The position numbers and the translations under genes were made by a program. DNA of 64,000 nucleotides, taken from NCBI GenBank assembly GCA_963575745.1, contig CAUYUJ010019860.1:491116-555115 (forward strand), in the 5' to 3' direction. The DNA comes from Prorocentrum cordatum. Its lineage: Eukaryota > Sar > Dinophyceae > Prorocentrales > Prorocentraceae. Below the pieces are notes generated by a model. The model was given only the letters and a program-made list of their open reading frames with translations. It was not told the DNA's origin and ran no database searches. Shown piece by piece: positions 23,079-32,113 of this stretch (positions within the stretch are counted from its first letter, which is position 1; each line of letters opens with the position of its first letter).

Positions 23079-26000
23079 TCAGTCCGTCTCCTCCAGCTGC
23101 AGCATCGCCCCCGCCGGGGGCTCCGGGGTCGCCTCCCGTGCACGGCTGGTAGGGCCCCCCCCCTTGCCCCGTGCGAGGGCTGCCTCCCTCGTCTCCTGCA
23201 ACTTTTCCATGACCTCGGGGATCCTGTACTCCCTCCCGGTGGACGGGTTGGTATTGGTCTGAACGCCTTCCCCGAACGTGTCCTTCAGGTACTCCTCCGC
23301 GATCCGCCCGTTGGTCTGGCCCAGCCCCGCCTGGGCCCTGCGGCTGAAGTCCTCCAGGTGGAACAGGCGCTCTCCACCGGGGGGGGGGAGGCCCCCGCCC
23401 TCTGCTCGTCGACGAGGATCTCCACCAGGACCTGCAGGACGTGGCGGAAGCCGCCACCCCTCGGGGCTTGTCGCCACGCGTCCGACCAGAATAGTTCCCG
23501 GGTCTCGAGGGTGCCATCCTCCTCGTGACCCCTCTCCGACCAGAGGCTCTGGCGCGGCTGGAGGCGCCTTCCTCCGCCCGGGGCCGGAGGGCTTCCTCCC
23601 CCCGGCACGCTGCGCCCGAGGCGCTCCCCGTCCGCGTCACCAGCCGGTCCGTCGGGGGACTCTTCCGCCTCCTCGTGGCCTTCTCCATCTCAGAGGCCTC
23701 CAGGGCGATCTGGAGCTGGAGATGTTCCACCGCGTCGGAGGCGGGTTCCTCCGGAGCCTGCGGCGGGGCCTGCTCCTCGGCCGGCGCCGCCGGCTCCGCC
23801 TCCTGGGGTCCCTGACCCTCGGCCGGGGGTGCCGGCTCGGGCCCCGGGGGCCCTTCCTCCGGCAGCTGGAAGCGCGGGTGCCTGGACTGGGCGCCCTCCG
23901 AGGGCTCGGGTGACTTGGCCGGTCCCTCCAGCCTAGACCCGTCCTCCGCCGCGCCCTGAGCCGGGCTGGCGGCCCCGACAAGGTCGGCCTCGCCCTTCTG
24001 GTCCGCCCCCCCCCCGGCTCCGCGCCCCCGCCTCCCCGCCCCTCCTCAGCGGGCGCGTCCTGAGGCGGCTCCGCGCCCTGATCTGGGAGGGGCCTCCCGC
24101 CCCCGCTCTCCGCGCCAGCGGGGTGCCCCCCCGCGGCCCCGTCCGCCTCCCCGCCGGCGACGGGCTCCGCGGTCTTCCGAAGCGGCGGGGGGGAGAGGCG
24201 TCCCGTTCGGAGGTTTTGCTCATCCCGGTGCGCCCTGAGGTGCTGGGGGACTGGGCCCTGGACCAGGTGCATCAGCCTGTAGACCTCCCGCGCCTCCACG
24301 AAGAACAGCAGCATGTGCTTCGGGTGGTGGTAGACCGTCTCCGTGCCTCCCTCCTCCAAGCGGAGCGGGAGGGTGCGGTGGGTGTCCAGGCTCCACGGGC
24401 ACCCATCAAACTGGGTCCACTCATCCCCCCCGACCCGAATTGTGGAGTCCAGCCATGCCGCCAGCTCCGGGGGAAAGCGGCCTATCTCCTGCAGGACCTC
24501 GGGCTTCCACAGCTCCACCCAGCTTGTGGGGATGGGCCCCCTGATAGTGTAGCCGCCCGTCGGCAGCCTGGGGGTGCGCACCCAGTCCGCCGCCATCCCT
24601 TCCGGGATCCAGCTGGCCACCCAGTCGTAAGGGTCCTCGTCGGGGCCCTCCTCATACGCTCCTCTTGCGCTCCCGCCCGATTCCCCCGAATCGTCCTGGG
24701 CTTCTCCTTGCGCCGGTCCGGCAGGGCCGGGGACGACCGGCGCGCTCCCGAGGTCTGTGGGTGCCGGGGGTGGCTCCTCCGGGGGAGGCTCTTCCGCTTC
24801 CCGCGCGGGGTCGGGGCCCCCCTCCGCCCGTCGCTGCACCGGGACCACCCCGGGTCCCAGGGCCGCACGGAGGGCCCCCTCATGATCTCCTTCCTCGAGT
24901 AGCTTCTTCGCGGCCTCGGGCCTGCGGGTGAGCTCCGGGGGCCCGACCCCGGAGGCGAACGCGAGGGCGCGCCGCGACTCCGTGAAGAACGCCAGGTGAA
25001 CCTCGGAGTACGACTCCTCCAGGGAGGCCACGAGGTCTTGAATTCGCGCGCGCAGCCCCGGGCTTCCCGGTCACCGGGCGTGTCGAGGACGCCCAAGAGG
25101 GTGATGAGGCGCGCCCGGAGGAGACGGTGACGCTCCTCGACGTGCTGGGGGCCCGCTATCCCCTGGAGCGTGATCCGGAGGCTGGGCCGGGCGGCGAATG
25201 GGTCGGCGCCTGCCGCCCCCCCCGCCGTCCCGGATGCGGGTGCGGCGCCCGCCGCCCCCTCCGGCGGGGGCTCCGGCTGGGCGCGCGCCCGGACTCGCCC
25301 CGCTTCCTCCGCCTGCTCCAGGGCCCTCCAGATCATGCGCTGGTCGCTGGCGGCGGGGAAGCGCAGCCTCCGGAGGTCATCCACCGACACCAGGACGTAC
25401 TCCCTGCCCGGCGTGTCCCTCCACTGCCGCAGGTTCCCTTGTACCGAATGGTAGTGGTAGTAGTAGGCTCTGTCCTGGGCGGAGTGGAGCCGCCGGGCGT
25501 AGGGGTGAGCAGCCCCAGGGGTCTCTTCCGCAGGGTGCCGTGGGCATTCCCAGACGCGGGGGACGGTGTCGCAGTTCGTGGACGGAGAGAGGGCGACCCC
25601 GAGCTGCTCGTCCAGGGCCCTCCAAGCGGTAACCACGGCCGACGTCTCCCCGCGCCGCTCGATCCCGTGCACCAGGGAGTGGGACCCATCCGAGCGGCGT
25701 TCCACTAGGGCCAAGACCGAGGAAGGTGGGCCCCGCATGGTTGCGATCACGCATGCGGTCCGAAGTGGAGGGGGCTCCGCCGGGGGCGGGGGGGCGCCAT
25801 GGGGCCCGGCGCCCGCTGCGGGCGCCGTGCTCCTCCCTCCACTGCCCGGCGCGGGAGCCCCGGCCGCCGGGAACGCCGGGGCGGCCTTCTGTGGCACAGC
25901 TGAGCCCCCCGCGCCCTGGGCTGACGCGCCACCCCCTGCTGTCGCCCCGTGACCTCCCTCCTTCGGGGGTGGGGGTCCCGCCGGCGGGGGGACGCCCCCG

Positions 26001-27741
26001 GGCCCGCTGGGCGCCCCTCTCCCCGGAGCACCCGTTGCCGGGCCTCCCTCGCCCTTTCCTCCCCCGCCGGGGGCCTGGGATGGTGGGGGAGGACTGTAGC
26101 GCACGCTGCAGCCTGGCACCGTCGCGCGCGCATCCGCTTCCGGGGGCCCCTCTTCGCGCGGCGGCGGCGCGGGGAGGTAGATCCGCGCGATGTGGGCGTA
26201 GGGCTTGACGTCCAGGTCGTAGTAGTCGGAGTTGTCGTTCCGCGCTCCCCGCACGACCCCGTTTACGTAGGTGTCGTAGGTCAAGCTGTGGTAGATCACC
26301 CGCGCGCCTGGCAGCAGGTCGATGTGGCGGGCCCTCGGGCCCAGCCCCCTCCTGCTCTCCCCCTCCCGGGCTGGTGCGGGTCTCTCCGGAGGCCTCGGCT
26401 TCGGGCCCCCGCGTTTGGGCGGGGGGGCGGGGAGTCCTGGGCGGCCATCCCCTAGGGCCGCTTCCCAGCCTTCCGCTGGCTCCTCGGTCAGGCGCGCCCT
26501 TGCCGGGCCTCCTCCCTCTTGAGGGGGGCCGTCCGTGCTGGACCTCGCCCCGGAAGGGGCTCCCCCCGAGGGTCGGGGGCGCTCGGGCGGGGGCTCCTGG
26601 GCCTGGCCCTCCCCGCTCCGCCCGGGGTCCGCGGCCCCTCCCCCGGAGGTTTGGGGGGGCCCCCGCGCGGTGGGCTCCCTCCAGGGGGGGGCGACACGCG
26701 CCAAGTAATCGCTATAGGCCGCCTGGTGGATCTCTTCTACCACCTCCTCCCGCTTCTGGTTGATTAGGCCCGTGTAGTACTTGGCGAAATTTTCGTGCCG
26801 GGTCATCCCGGGGTCGGAGGGGTGCCAGTCGCGCAGGACCCTCCGGGCCACCTCCGCGGGCTGCTGGCACAGGTACTGCCTCGCCCTGAAGTCCGGGGGG
26901 TAGTCCGCGAGGTGGCCCCGCACCTGGGTGTGGAGATCCTCCCACCCCTCGTTGTCCAGCTGGTCAGCCAGGGGCCCGTAATCCTCCTCCTGGGACAGGA
27001 AGGCGCGGGCAACGTCCAGGGCCCGGTCGGGGTCGAAGTCGTTGCTCCCGCACCGCCGCGCAAAGTCGTGCCAGAACTTGGAATGCCACTCCCCGCCCCT
27101 CTGGAAGTTGCGGATCGCCCCCCCCTCCGTCGTCCTGGCATGGGACCTCTCCGCCCCCCGGACGACCAGGGTCGGCCCCCCACGGATGTGGGTCCGGGGG
27201 TCGCCGATCCCGTCCTCCACGTCCGCGCCAGGGGGCGGTCCCTCATCCTGAAGGATCAGCCTGAGCAGGAGGGCGGCCGCCTCCGGTCGGCCCATAGCCA
27301 CCGGGTCCCTATGCATATACCCACGGCCTCCTGATGCAGGGGGTTCATAGCGCGCGCGGGAGGGGCCCCCACCACCTCGGTCGCGCCCGCGGGGGCGCCC
27401 CCCCTTCCCGAGGGGGCTCCGCCCGCGTGGAAGGGGTAGAGGGTCAGGCTCTCCGTGGTCGGGTCCCGCCAGGCCTTCCACTGTCCGGGGCGAGCAGGCA
27501 GGCCCCCTGAGGGGGCAGGTAGGGTCGCCGTGTAGCAGACGTGGCCTGACGCGTTCTGGACGATCGGCAGCCCCCGGGCGCCAAGCTCCCAGAGGTCAAT
27601 AACTCCCTGCGAATGGAGAATGTCCATCCCGAGGTACCGCTGGTCTGGGACCCCCAGGGTCAGGTCCATGTCCCGGAGGTCGGCGCCGAGCAGCTCCGCC
27701 GAACGGATGGTGTACTCCCTCCCGTTCGCCGCCACACAGAG
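23079..27741 (-). pseudogene. Element A: decayed retroelement polyprotein with protease and Nudix-like parts
   Basis: Read on minus and hopping frames, the order is: a protease-like end (YTIRSAELLGADLRDMDLTL, then RYLGMDILHSQGVIDL; 27560-27735), a helical region around EWHSKFWHDFARRCG (26.7-27.1 kb), a Pro-rich linker, an SH3-like stretch ARVIYHSLTYDTYVNGVVRG (about 26.2-26.3 kb), a Nudix-like domain (about 25.34-25.76 kb), then SYSEVHLAFFTESRRALAF, a segment with ASWIPEGMAADWV, and a C-terminal tail with SRRAQAGLGQTNGRIAEEYL. Frame changes fall near 27320, 25045 (in a GCGCGCG run), 23800, 23600 and 23480. The catalytic Asp part of the protease is missing at the 5' side. No reverse transcriptase or integrase is visible. 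I infer a retroelement from the protease pattern and the LTR-like end. Confidence 0.5.
25335..25765 (-). other. Nudix-like domain inside element A
   Basis: On minus the domain starts TACVIATMRGPPSSVLALVE, followed by a box reading HGIERRGETSAVVTAWRALD then EQLGV. Compared with the Nudix signature Gx5Ex7REUxEExGU, the first Gly and Glu, the Arg, one of the two adjacent Glu and the final Gly-hydrophobic are kept, with one extra residue in the spacer and Ala and Gln at two catalytic Glu places. It ends with a stretch around REYVLVSVDDLRRLRF, which is typical of the last strand and helix. Catalysis is doubtful. Confidence 0.4.
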
Positions 27742-27795
27742 GTGCCTGGCAACTTAAATTAAGACTCGAAACTATGGTTCTTAAAATTAAGAAGC
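27729..27795. repeat. ~65-bp segment shared with 35562-35624 on the other strand
   Basis: The plus strand here (ACAGAGGTGCCTGGCAACTT, then AAATTAAGACTCGA and an A/T-rich tail) matches the minus strand at 35.56-35.62 kb at most positions. Both can be read as the peptide GAWQLKLRLE followed by M and LKIK. It abuts the broken 5' side of element A, so it may be the sequence into which, or with which, element A was cut. Confidence 0.7.
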
Positions 27796-28037
27796 AGGTC
27801 CATATATTAAGACCATCTTAACATACGTTGACTTTGAACAGCGAACACTCGTTGCGAATGGGAAAGCTTAGGAAAACAAAAAAAAACTCCCCCTCACCTA
27901 ACCTTTCCCCTGCCACCAGGATTAACATGAGAGAGGGGGAGAGGGGGGGAGGGAGAAAAAGAGATAGAGATAGAGAGCGACCTTCCCTCGTGATTTCTCG
28001 TTGCCTTCCCTGGTGTCCTATGGTTGGTGCCCTGCGA

Positions 28038-28075
<38 letters not shown>

Positions 28076-28252
28076 CGACGACGACGACGACGTGGCCTCC
28101 AGAGTGCCCCTGAAGCCTCCCAAAGCTCCCGACGACGTGGCCTCCCTCAGAGTGCCCCTGAAGCCCCGAGAAGCGTCCCAGAGCTCCCGACGACGTGGCC
28201 TCCCTCAGAGTGCCCCTGAAGCCCCGAGAAGCCTCCCAGAGCTCCCGTGACG
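27796..28252. repeat. Spacer with (GAC)n and ~63-bp tandem repeats
   Basis: A purine-rich stretch at 27930-27990 is followed by GAC triplets at 28037-28092, then by three direct repeats of GACGACGTGGCCTCC...CCCAGAGCTCC type (the first about 45 bp, the next two 63 bp) reaching the leader relic at 28253. No gene is visible. Confidence 0.7.
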
Positions 28253-28274
28253 TCCGCGGCCATACTGATTCAAG
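28253..28274 (+). other. Decayed spliced-leader relic before the 28309 gene
   Basis: It matches the 22-nt DinoSL at 16 of 22 positions without gaps, keeping TCCG, GCCAT, TG and TCAAG. It ends 34 bp before the ATG. A leader in genomic DNA upstream of an ORF is the mark of an mRNA that was trans-spliced, reverse transcribed and reinserted. Confidence 0.6.
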
Positions 28275-28308
28275 CGAGTGTTCGGGGTCGGCTCGCTCTT
28301 CGAGGGAC

Positions 28309-29583
28309 ATGGCGGGCCGTGCTCCATGTCGGCCTGCTGCCAAGGAGGACCTCGTGGAGGTCTTGAAGAAGCACATCACTAGTCCGAGCAGCGTACCGCC
28401 GTACGCCGAGACAGGAACAGGGGGGCTCGAGGTCAAAAAGATCGCTGTTCTGACGAACATGTGGAAGGAGCTGGACACAACGTTCGGCGGACTGTCCTTC
28501 AAGAAGTCGGTTTTCCAGGAGGCGCTGAAGGATCTCGAGTTGGTTCTTGGAGATCAGCAGAAAGAGTGGGTGACAGTCACGTGGAACAGACTCAACAAGA
28601 TGATGAGGCACATCTCGCAGGCGAGGCAGAGAGCGGCCCCGCCCGCCTGGGTTGTCCAGATGATGAACATGGAGGCCCAGCCCAACGGCGACGACGAGAA
28701 CCCCGAGGAGGAAGACGAGGAGTTCTACGACGGCAGCTCGGACGATGACGGCAACGACGACGGGGATCCAGAAGGAGGTGCAGCTGCCGCTGACGGGGTT
28801 CAACCAGCAACGGAGTACGTGTACGGTTGGGACGCTGACGGTTGCAAAGCCTTCAGGGCGCCGCTCGCAGAGCCCAACAAGAAGGAGTACACGGACGACG
28901 TGGAGGTCAGCTCGAGCGACCCGAAGGGCTTCATCATCGCGAAGTTCTCCGAGGAAGACGTCAAGGAGATCGTGGACATGACGAACGAGGAGTTCGAGGT
29001 GAACACCAAGATCCGCTTCGAGAAGACGAAGGGGACGCTGTGGACAGGCAAACATATTGACACGGGCGCTCAAGTTACCATCCAGAAGAAGGTCGACAAG
29101 GCTATTGGCTTGGTCATTCTCGTCCACTCTGACAACATCATCGAGGATATGCCTGGCAAGAAGAAGCAGATCCTCCAGGTCATCATTGGGCACGACAGCA
29201 CGCACGCATACCGCAAGGACGTGATGGCGAAGACGGTCGGGCTACTGCAGAATTACATCCTCGGGTTGATCGAGCGCGACTCGTTGACGGCGAAGCGTGA
29301 CGAGTTCATGGCATCGCTCAGCCGCCCATCGAAAGCCCAGTCTAGCGGCGAGGCGGCGGCGGCGTCCAGCAGCAGTGCACCGGCGGCCTCGAAGAGAGAA
29401 GCGTCAGCCTCCAGCGCGGCGAAGCCCAGCAAGAAGCCCAAGTCGTCTTCCCCGATCGGGGACAGCGACGACAAGGAGGTAGTGGTCAAGGTCGACTCCG
29501 ACGGCGACAGCGACGACTCCGCGTGGCTGGAGCACCTCGAGAAGGTCAGGAGCCAGCGCGAGCAGGAGTCGATCAACCTTTGA
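28309..29583 (+). CDS. Retroposed dinoflagellate gene, unknown function (424 aa)
   Basis: This intact single-exon ORF starts at the ATG of MAGRAPCRPAAKEDLVEVLK; the frame is open upstream, but the leader relic at 28253-28274 makes this ATG the natural first codon. The N-terminal third is helical (KKSVFQEALKDLELVLG). It is followed by a very acidic stretch (about residues 125-155) and a middle domain around NTKIRFEKTKGTLWTGKHID and KKKQILQVIIGHDSTHAYRK. The C-terminus is Ser/Ala rich with the basic patch KPSKKPK, a possible nuclear signal, and ends acidic. I recognise no family. An A-rich tract about 130 bp after the stop (29715-29750) may be the remains of a poly(A) tail. Confidence 0.75.
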   Translation: MAGRAPCRPAAKEDLVEVLKKHITSPSSVPPYAETGTGGLEVKKIAVLTNMWKELDTTFGGLSFKKSVFQEALKDLELVLGDQQKEWVTVTWNRLNKMMRHISQARQRAAPPAWVVQMMNMEAQPNGDDENPEEEDEEFYDGSSDDDGNDDGDPEGGAAAADGVQPATEYVYGWDADGCKAFRAPLAEPNKKEYTDDVEVSSSDPKGFIIAKFSEEDVKEIVDMTNEEFEVNTKIRFEKTKGTLWTGKHIDTGAQVTIQKKVDKAIGLVILVHSDNIIEDMPGKKKQILQVIIGHDSTHAYRKDVMAKTVGLLQNYILGLIERDSLTAKRDEFMASLSRPSKAQSSGEAAAASSSSAPAASKREASASSAAKPSKKPKSSSPIGDSDDKEVVVKVDSDGDSDDSAWLEHLEKVRSQREQESINL

Positions 29584-29819
29584 GCTGGATATGTTGGAGC
29601 TTCGTCGCGCTTGCCTGTCAGACACGATTTCGGGGAGATGTGAGCATCTCTCATTGTGGGGGCGATCACAAAACATGAAAATAAATCACAAACGAGTCAA
29701 GCCCCCCCCCCAAAAAAACAACAACAACCACAACAACAACAGCATCGAGCAAGAAAAACGCCAATAAAAAACAATACCTCAACAGAACTACAGCCCCTGG
29801 ATATAAACTAACATTCCAT
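29584..29819. other. Spacer with A/CAA-rich tract
   Basis: A C9 run is followed by A7 and CAACAACAACC repeats (29703-29750), then AT-rich sequence. I read the A-rich part as a possible decayed poly(A) tail of the preceding retroposed gene. Confidence 0.45.
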
Positions 29820-29841
29820 TCCGCAGCCATTTTGTCTTAAG
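29820..29841 (+). other. Spliced-leader relic before the 29899 gene
   Basis: It matches DinoSL at 19 of 22 positions without gaps; the differences are one T to C, one G to T and one C to T. The core AGCCATTTTG is intact. The ATG at 29899 lies 57 bp downstream, a normal 5' UTR length. Confidence 0.85.
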
Positions 29842-29898
29842 TATATAGTTTGCGACTTGGGACCCAGCTACCATCGACCAGCCTCGGAGAGGGCCAAC

Positions 29899-31347
29899 AT
29901 GTCCGCAGATGCTGTCCCGATGATGTCCGACATTCCATCGCCACCCCAAGAGCCCATGACAGCTGCTGACGCTTACGATTGGGACATGCTTCCAGATAAG
30001 TTGGCCAACCCTTCTCGCTATGAGATCATTGCTCAGAGCGAGGCGCTGCTAGACGTGTATAGCAAGCCCATGGTCAAGTATGAGGAAGACGGCGCAGATG
30101 CTGATACAGGCGTTGGCAGCACGTCGGCTGAGCACATGTCCGATGGCGAGTCCATGGAGGATGAAGTCGACATCGTCAGCATGCAGCTCTTGGCAGGAAT
30201 GCCTCCAGTCGATCACGGCGACGTCGAGGCATCTGGGAAGGCTGGTGACAAAGCGCTGCAGAGCATCTACCAGAACATAGTCGCCGCAGGGGTCCCTCCC
30301 GCTCCCGAGGACAGCAAGGAAGACGACGATGATGATGCATTGATCCGACAGTTCAAGGACGCGCTGCACGGCGGCGAGATCATGGCGAGGTCGGCGATGG
30401 GCCAGAAATTCGCCACTGCCATGAAGAACGACGAGAAACTCGAGAGGGACTACGGGAAGTGCAAGGGCAGGGATCGGCAGAGGAACTTCAAGAAGAAGTG
30501 GGTGAGGGACACGTTGAACAAGCTGATCGAGGAGAAGATTTCGGAGAAGGAGGAGGACTCGACCACTCGGGGCAAGCGCGGCAAATACAAACCGTTCAGC
30601 ATCATCGTGCGCGACGAGGGGAACGATGAGCTGGCGTACAAGGCGGCACTGAACGTGGTGAAGAACTGCTTCAAACTCATGCAAGCGGGGAAAACGTTTG
30701 TTGGCGAACCGTTCATCAAGACCGACATGCAGAGCGAGAGGGTGAAGTTTCTTCACTTGGACGAGTACGTCGACAGCAACTTCAAGCGCACGAAGGGCAC
30801 GGAGAAGATCTTCAAGAAGTCCGACACGGAGACCGCAGGGTCCGCAGCCGAGCCGACCACGGAGACCCCGAAGACGAAGCAGGGCCAGGAGACGCGCACC
30901 CCTCCAAAGGGCAAGGACCCGACTACGAATCCTGCTAAGAGGCAGCGCGGAGCTCAACCCGATGCTGGGCAGCCTCGCAAGGCGGCCAAGTTCTCCTTCA
31001 CCAAGGCGTTGAAGGCATATGCGGATGCGTCCAAGGCTCAGCAAAGCTGCAAGGATGTCACGCACGCGATCTCCACGAAAGTGGATTGGCAGAAAGCTGT
31101 AGGAGATGGGATGGTCCAGGACCTCCGTGAGGCAAGGAAGGCAGTGGAGACCTTCCTCGAGAGCTCTCCCTATTGGGCGAACGTCGGCCTGGCGGACAAC
31201 TTCCAGAAGTGGGCCAAAGCAAACCTGGAGGCGACCGACATCGTGAATGAGACCAACCGCTCGGGAGAGCTGGACTCCCTCGTCGCGAAGCTGGTCGAGG
31301 CAACCAACCGTTGCAAGAGGGTGTATGAGGCCTCCATCGCAGCCTGA
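29899..31347 (+). CDS. Retroposed dinoflagellate gene, unknown function (482 aa)
   Basis: Single-exon ORF beginning MSADAVPMMSDIPSPPQEPM; a TTG further up in frame is ignored because the ATG follows the leader relic. An acidic N-terminal region (to about residue 160) is followed by a basic segment around KFATAMKNDEKLERDYGKCK and RNFKKKWVRDTLNKLIEEKI. A central domain has KYKPFSIIVRDEGNDELAYK and KAALNVVKNCFKLMQAG. Then come a Thr/Pro/Lys-rich linker and a helical C-terminus ending EATNRCKRVYEASIAA. No recognised family. It has the same layout as its upstream neighbour (acidic stretch, basic linker, helices), but I see no clear sequence relation. A-rich sequence with CAACAACAAC lies about 200 bp after the stop. 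Confidence 0.75.
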   Translation: MSADAVPMMSDIPSPPQEPMTAADAYDWDMLPDKLANPSRYEIIAQSEALLDVYSKPMVKYEEDGADADTGVGSTSAEHMSDGESMEDEVDIVSMQLLAGMPPVDHGDVEASGKAGDKALQSIYQNIVAAGVPPAPEDSKEDDDDDALIRQFKDALHGGEIMARSAMGQKFATAMKNDEKLERDYGKCKGRDRQRNFKKKWVRDTLNKLIEEKISEKEEDSTTRGKRGKYKPFSIIVRDEGNDELAYKAALNVVKNCFKLMQAGKTFVGEPFIKTDMQSERVKFLHLDEYVDSNFKRTKGTEKIFKKSDTETAGSAAEPTTETPKTKQGQETRTPPKGKDPTTNPAKRQRGAQPDAGQPRKAAKFSFTKALKAYADASKAQQSCKDVTHAISTKVDWQKAVGDGMVQDLREARKAVETFLESSPYWANVGLADNFQKWAKANLEATDIVNETNRSGELDSLVAKLVEATNRCKRVYEASIAA

Positions 31348-31619
31348 GGTGCCACTGTTTACGTTAGTGGGAGCGCGATGCTGGCCAAGGGGATCGGTCG
31401 GCGTTGTTTGATCGAGTGCGGCAGGGCCCGCACTGAACAAGCATTCGAGCGATGCATCGTCGACCGACTTTTCAGGTCAAAGAGACAGGCCATGACGAAG
31501 AAAACTATCAAAACACAGATCGCATGGACCTCGACAACGAAAATCAACAACAACACAATCATATATCGAAATATCGCTACGTTCTCTGGAAATCACCCCG
31601 GTGTACGCCCCATGATGTC

Positions 31620-31770
31620 CAATGATCTTCAATGATTTTAATCCAGGGCGAAATTAGACCCATGACGTTTTCGCCTGAGACATCCCCTCAAAATGGCAAT
31701 GATGTTCAATGATGTTGGTCACCATGATGTTCAATGATGTTCAATGATTTTCAATGACGTTCGATGTTAG
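31620..31770. repeat. AATGATGTTC decamer tandem repeat
   Basis: Imperfect decamers of AATGATGTTC type occur at 31618-31640 and 31690-31770, with an interruption in between. They lie upstream of the transposase-like gene and inside the 5' extension of its open frame, which is one reason not to use the upstream ATG at 31754. Confidence 0.8.
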
Positions 31771-32113
31771 GCTGCCCCTCCCAGGTAAAGCAGAAAACTG
31801 TATAGGAGGAGGAGGGCGAGGGGGCGTAGTGGGAGGAAGGATTGGTTGGACAGACGTGGAGGATGATCAGAGTGAGCAGCATGATCAGCGGCAGGTGACA
31901 CCAATTCGAATTCGCAAACAACGTCCTTCACACCCCCCCCCCCTAAGGATCCTTAGGTGGGGGGGAGTGAAACTGATGTCCAAGGGGCGTGGGGAACCTA
32001 TTGGGGGTCTCCCAGAACCTTACGCATCCAGTCCTCCTTCGTTCCTCTCTTCCTCCTCCCCTGTTCCGTCGGTAACTGCTTGGGCTCGGATACCAGTTTC
32101 TCCATTACAAGAA

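Noticed and set aside
32070-32090. Leader-like stretch 24 bp before the 32114 start
   Set aside because: Only 12 of 21 positions match, which is expected by chance in a search of this size.
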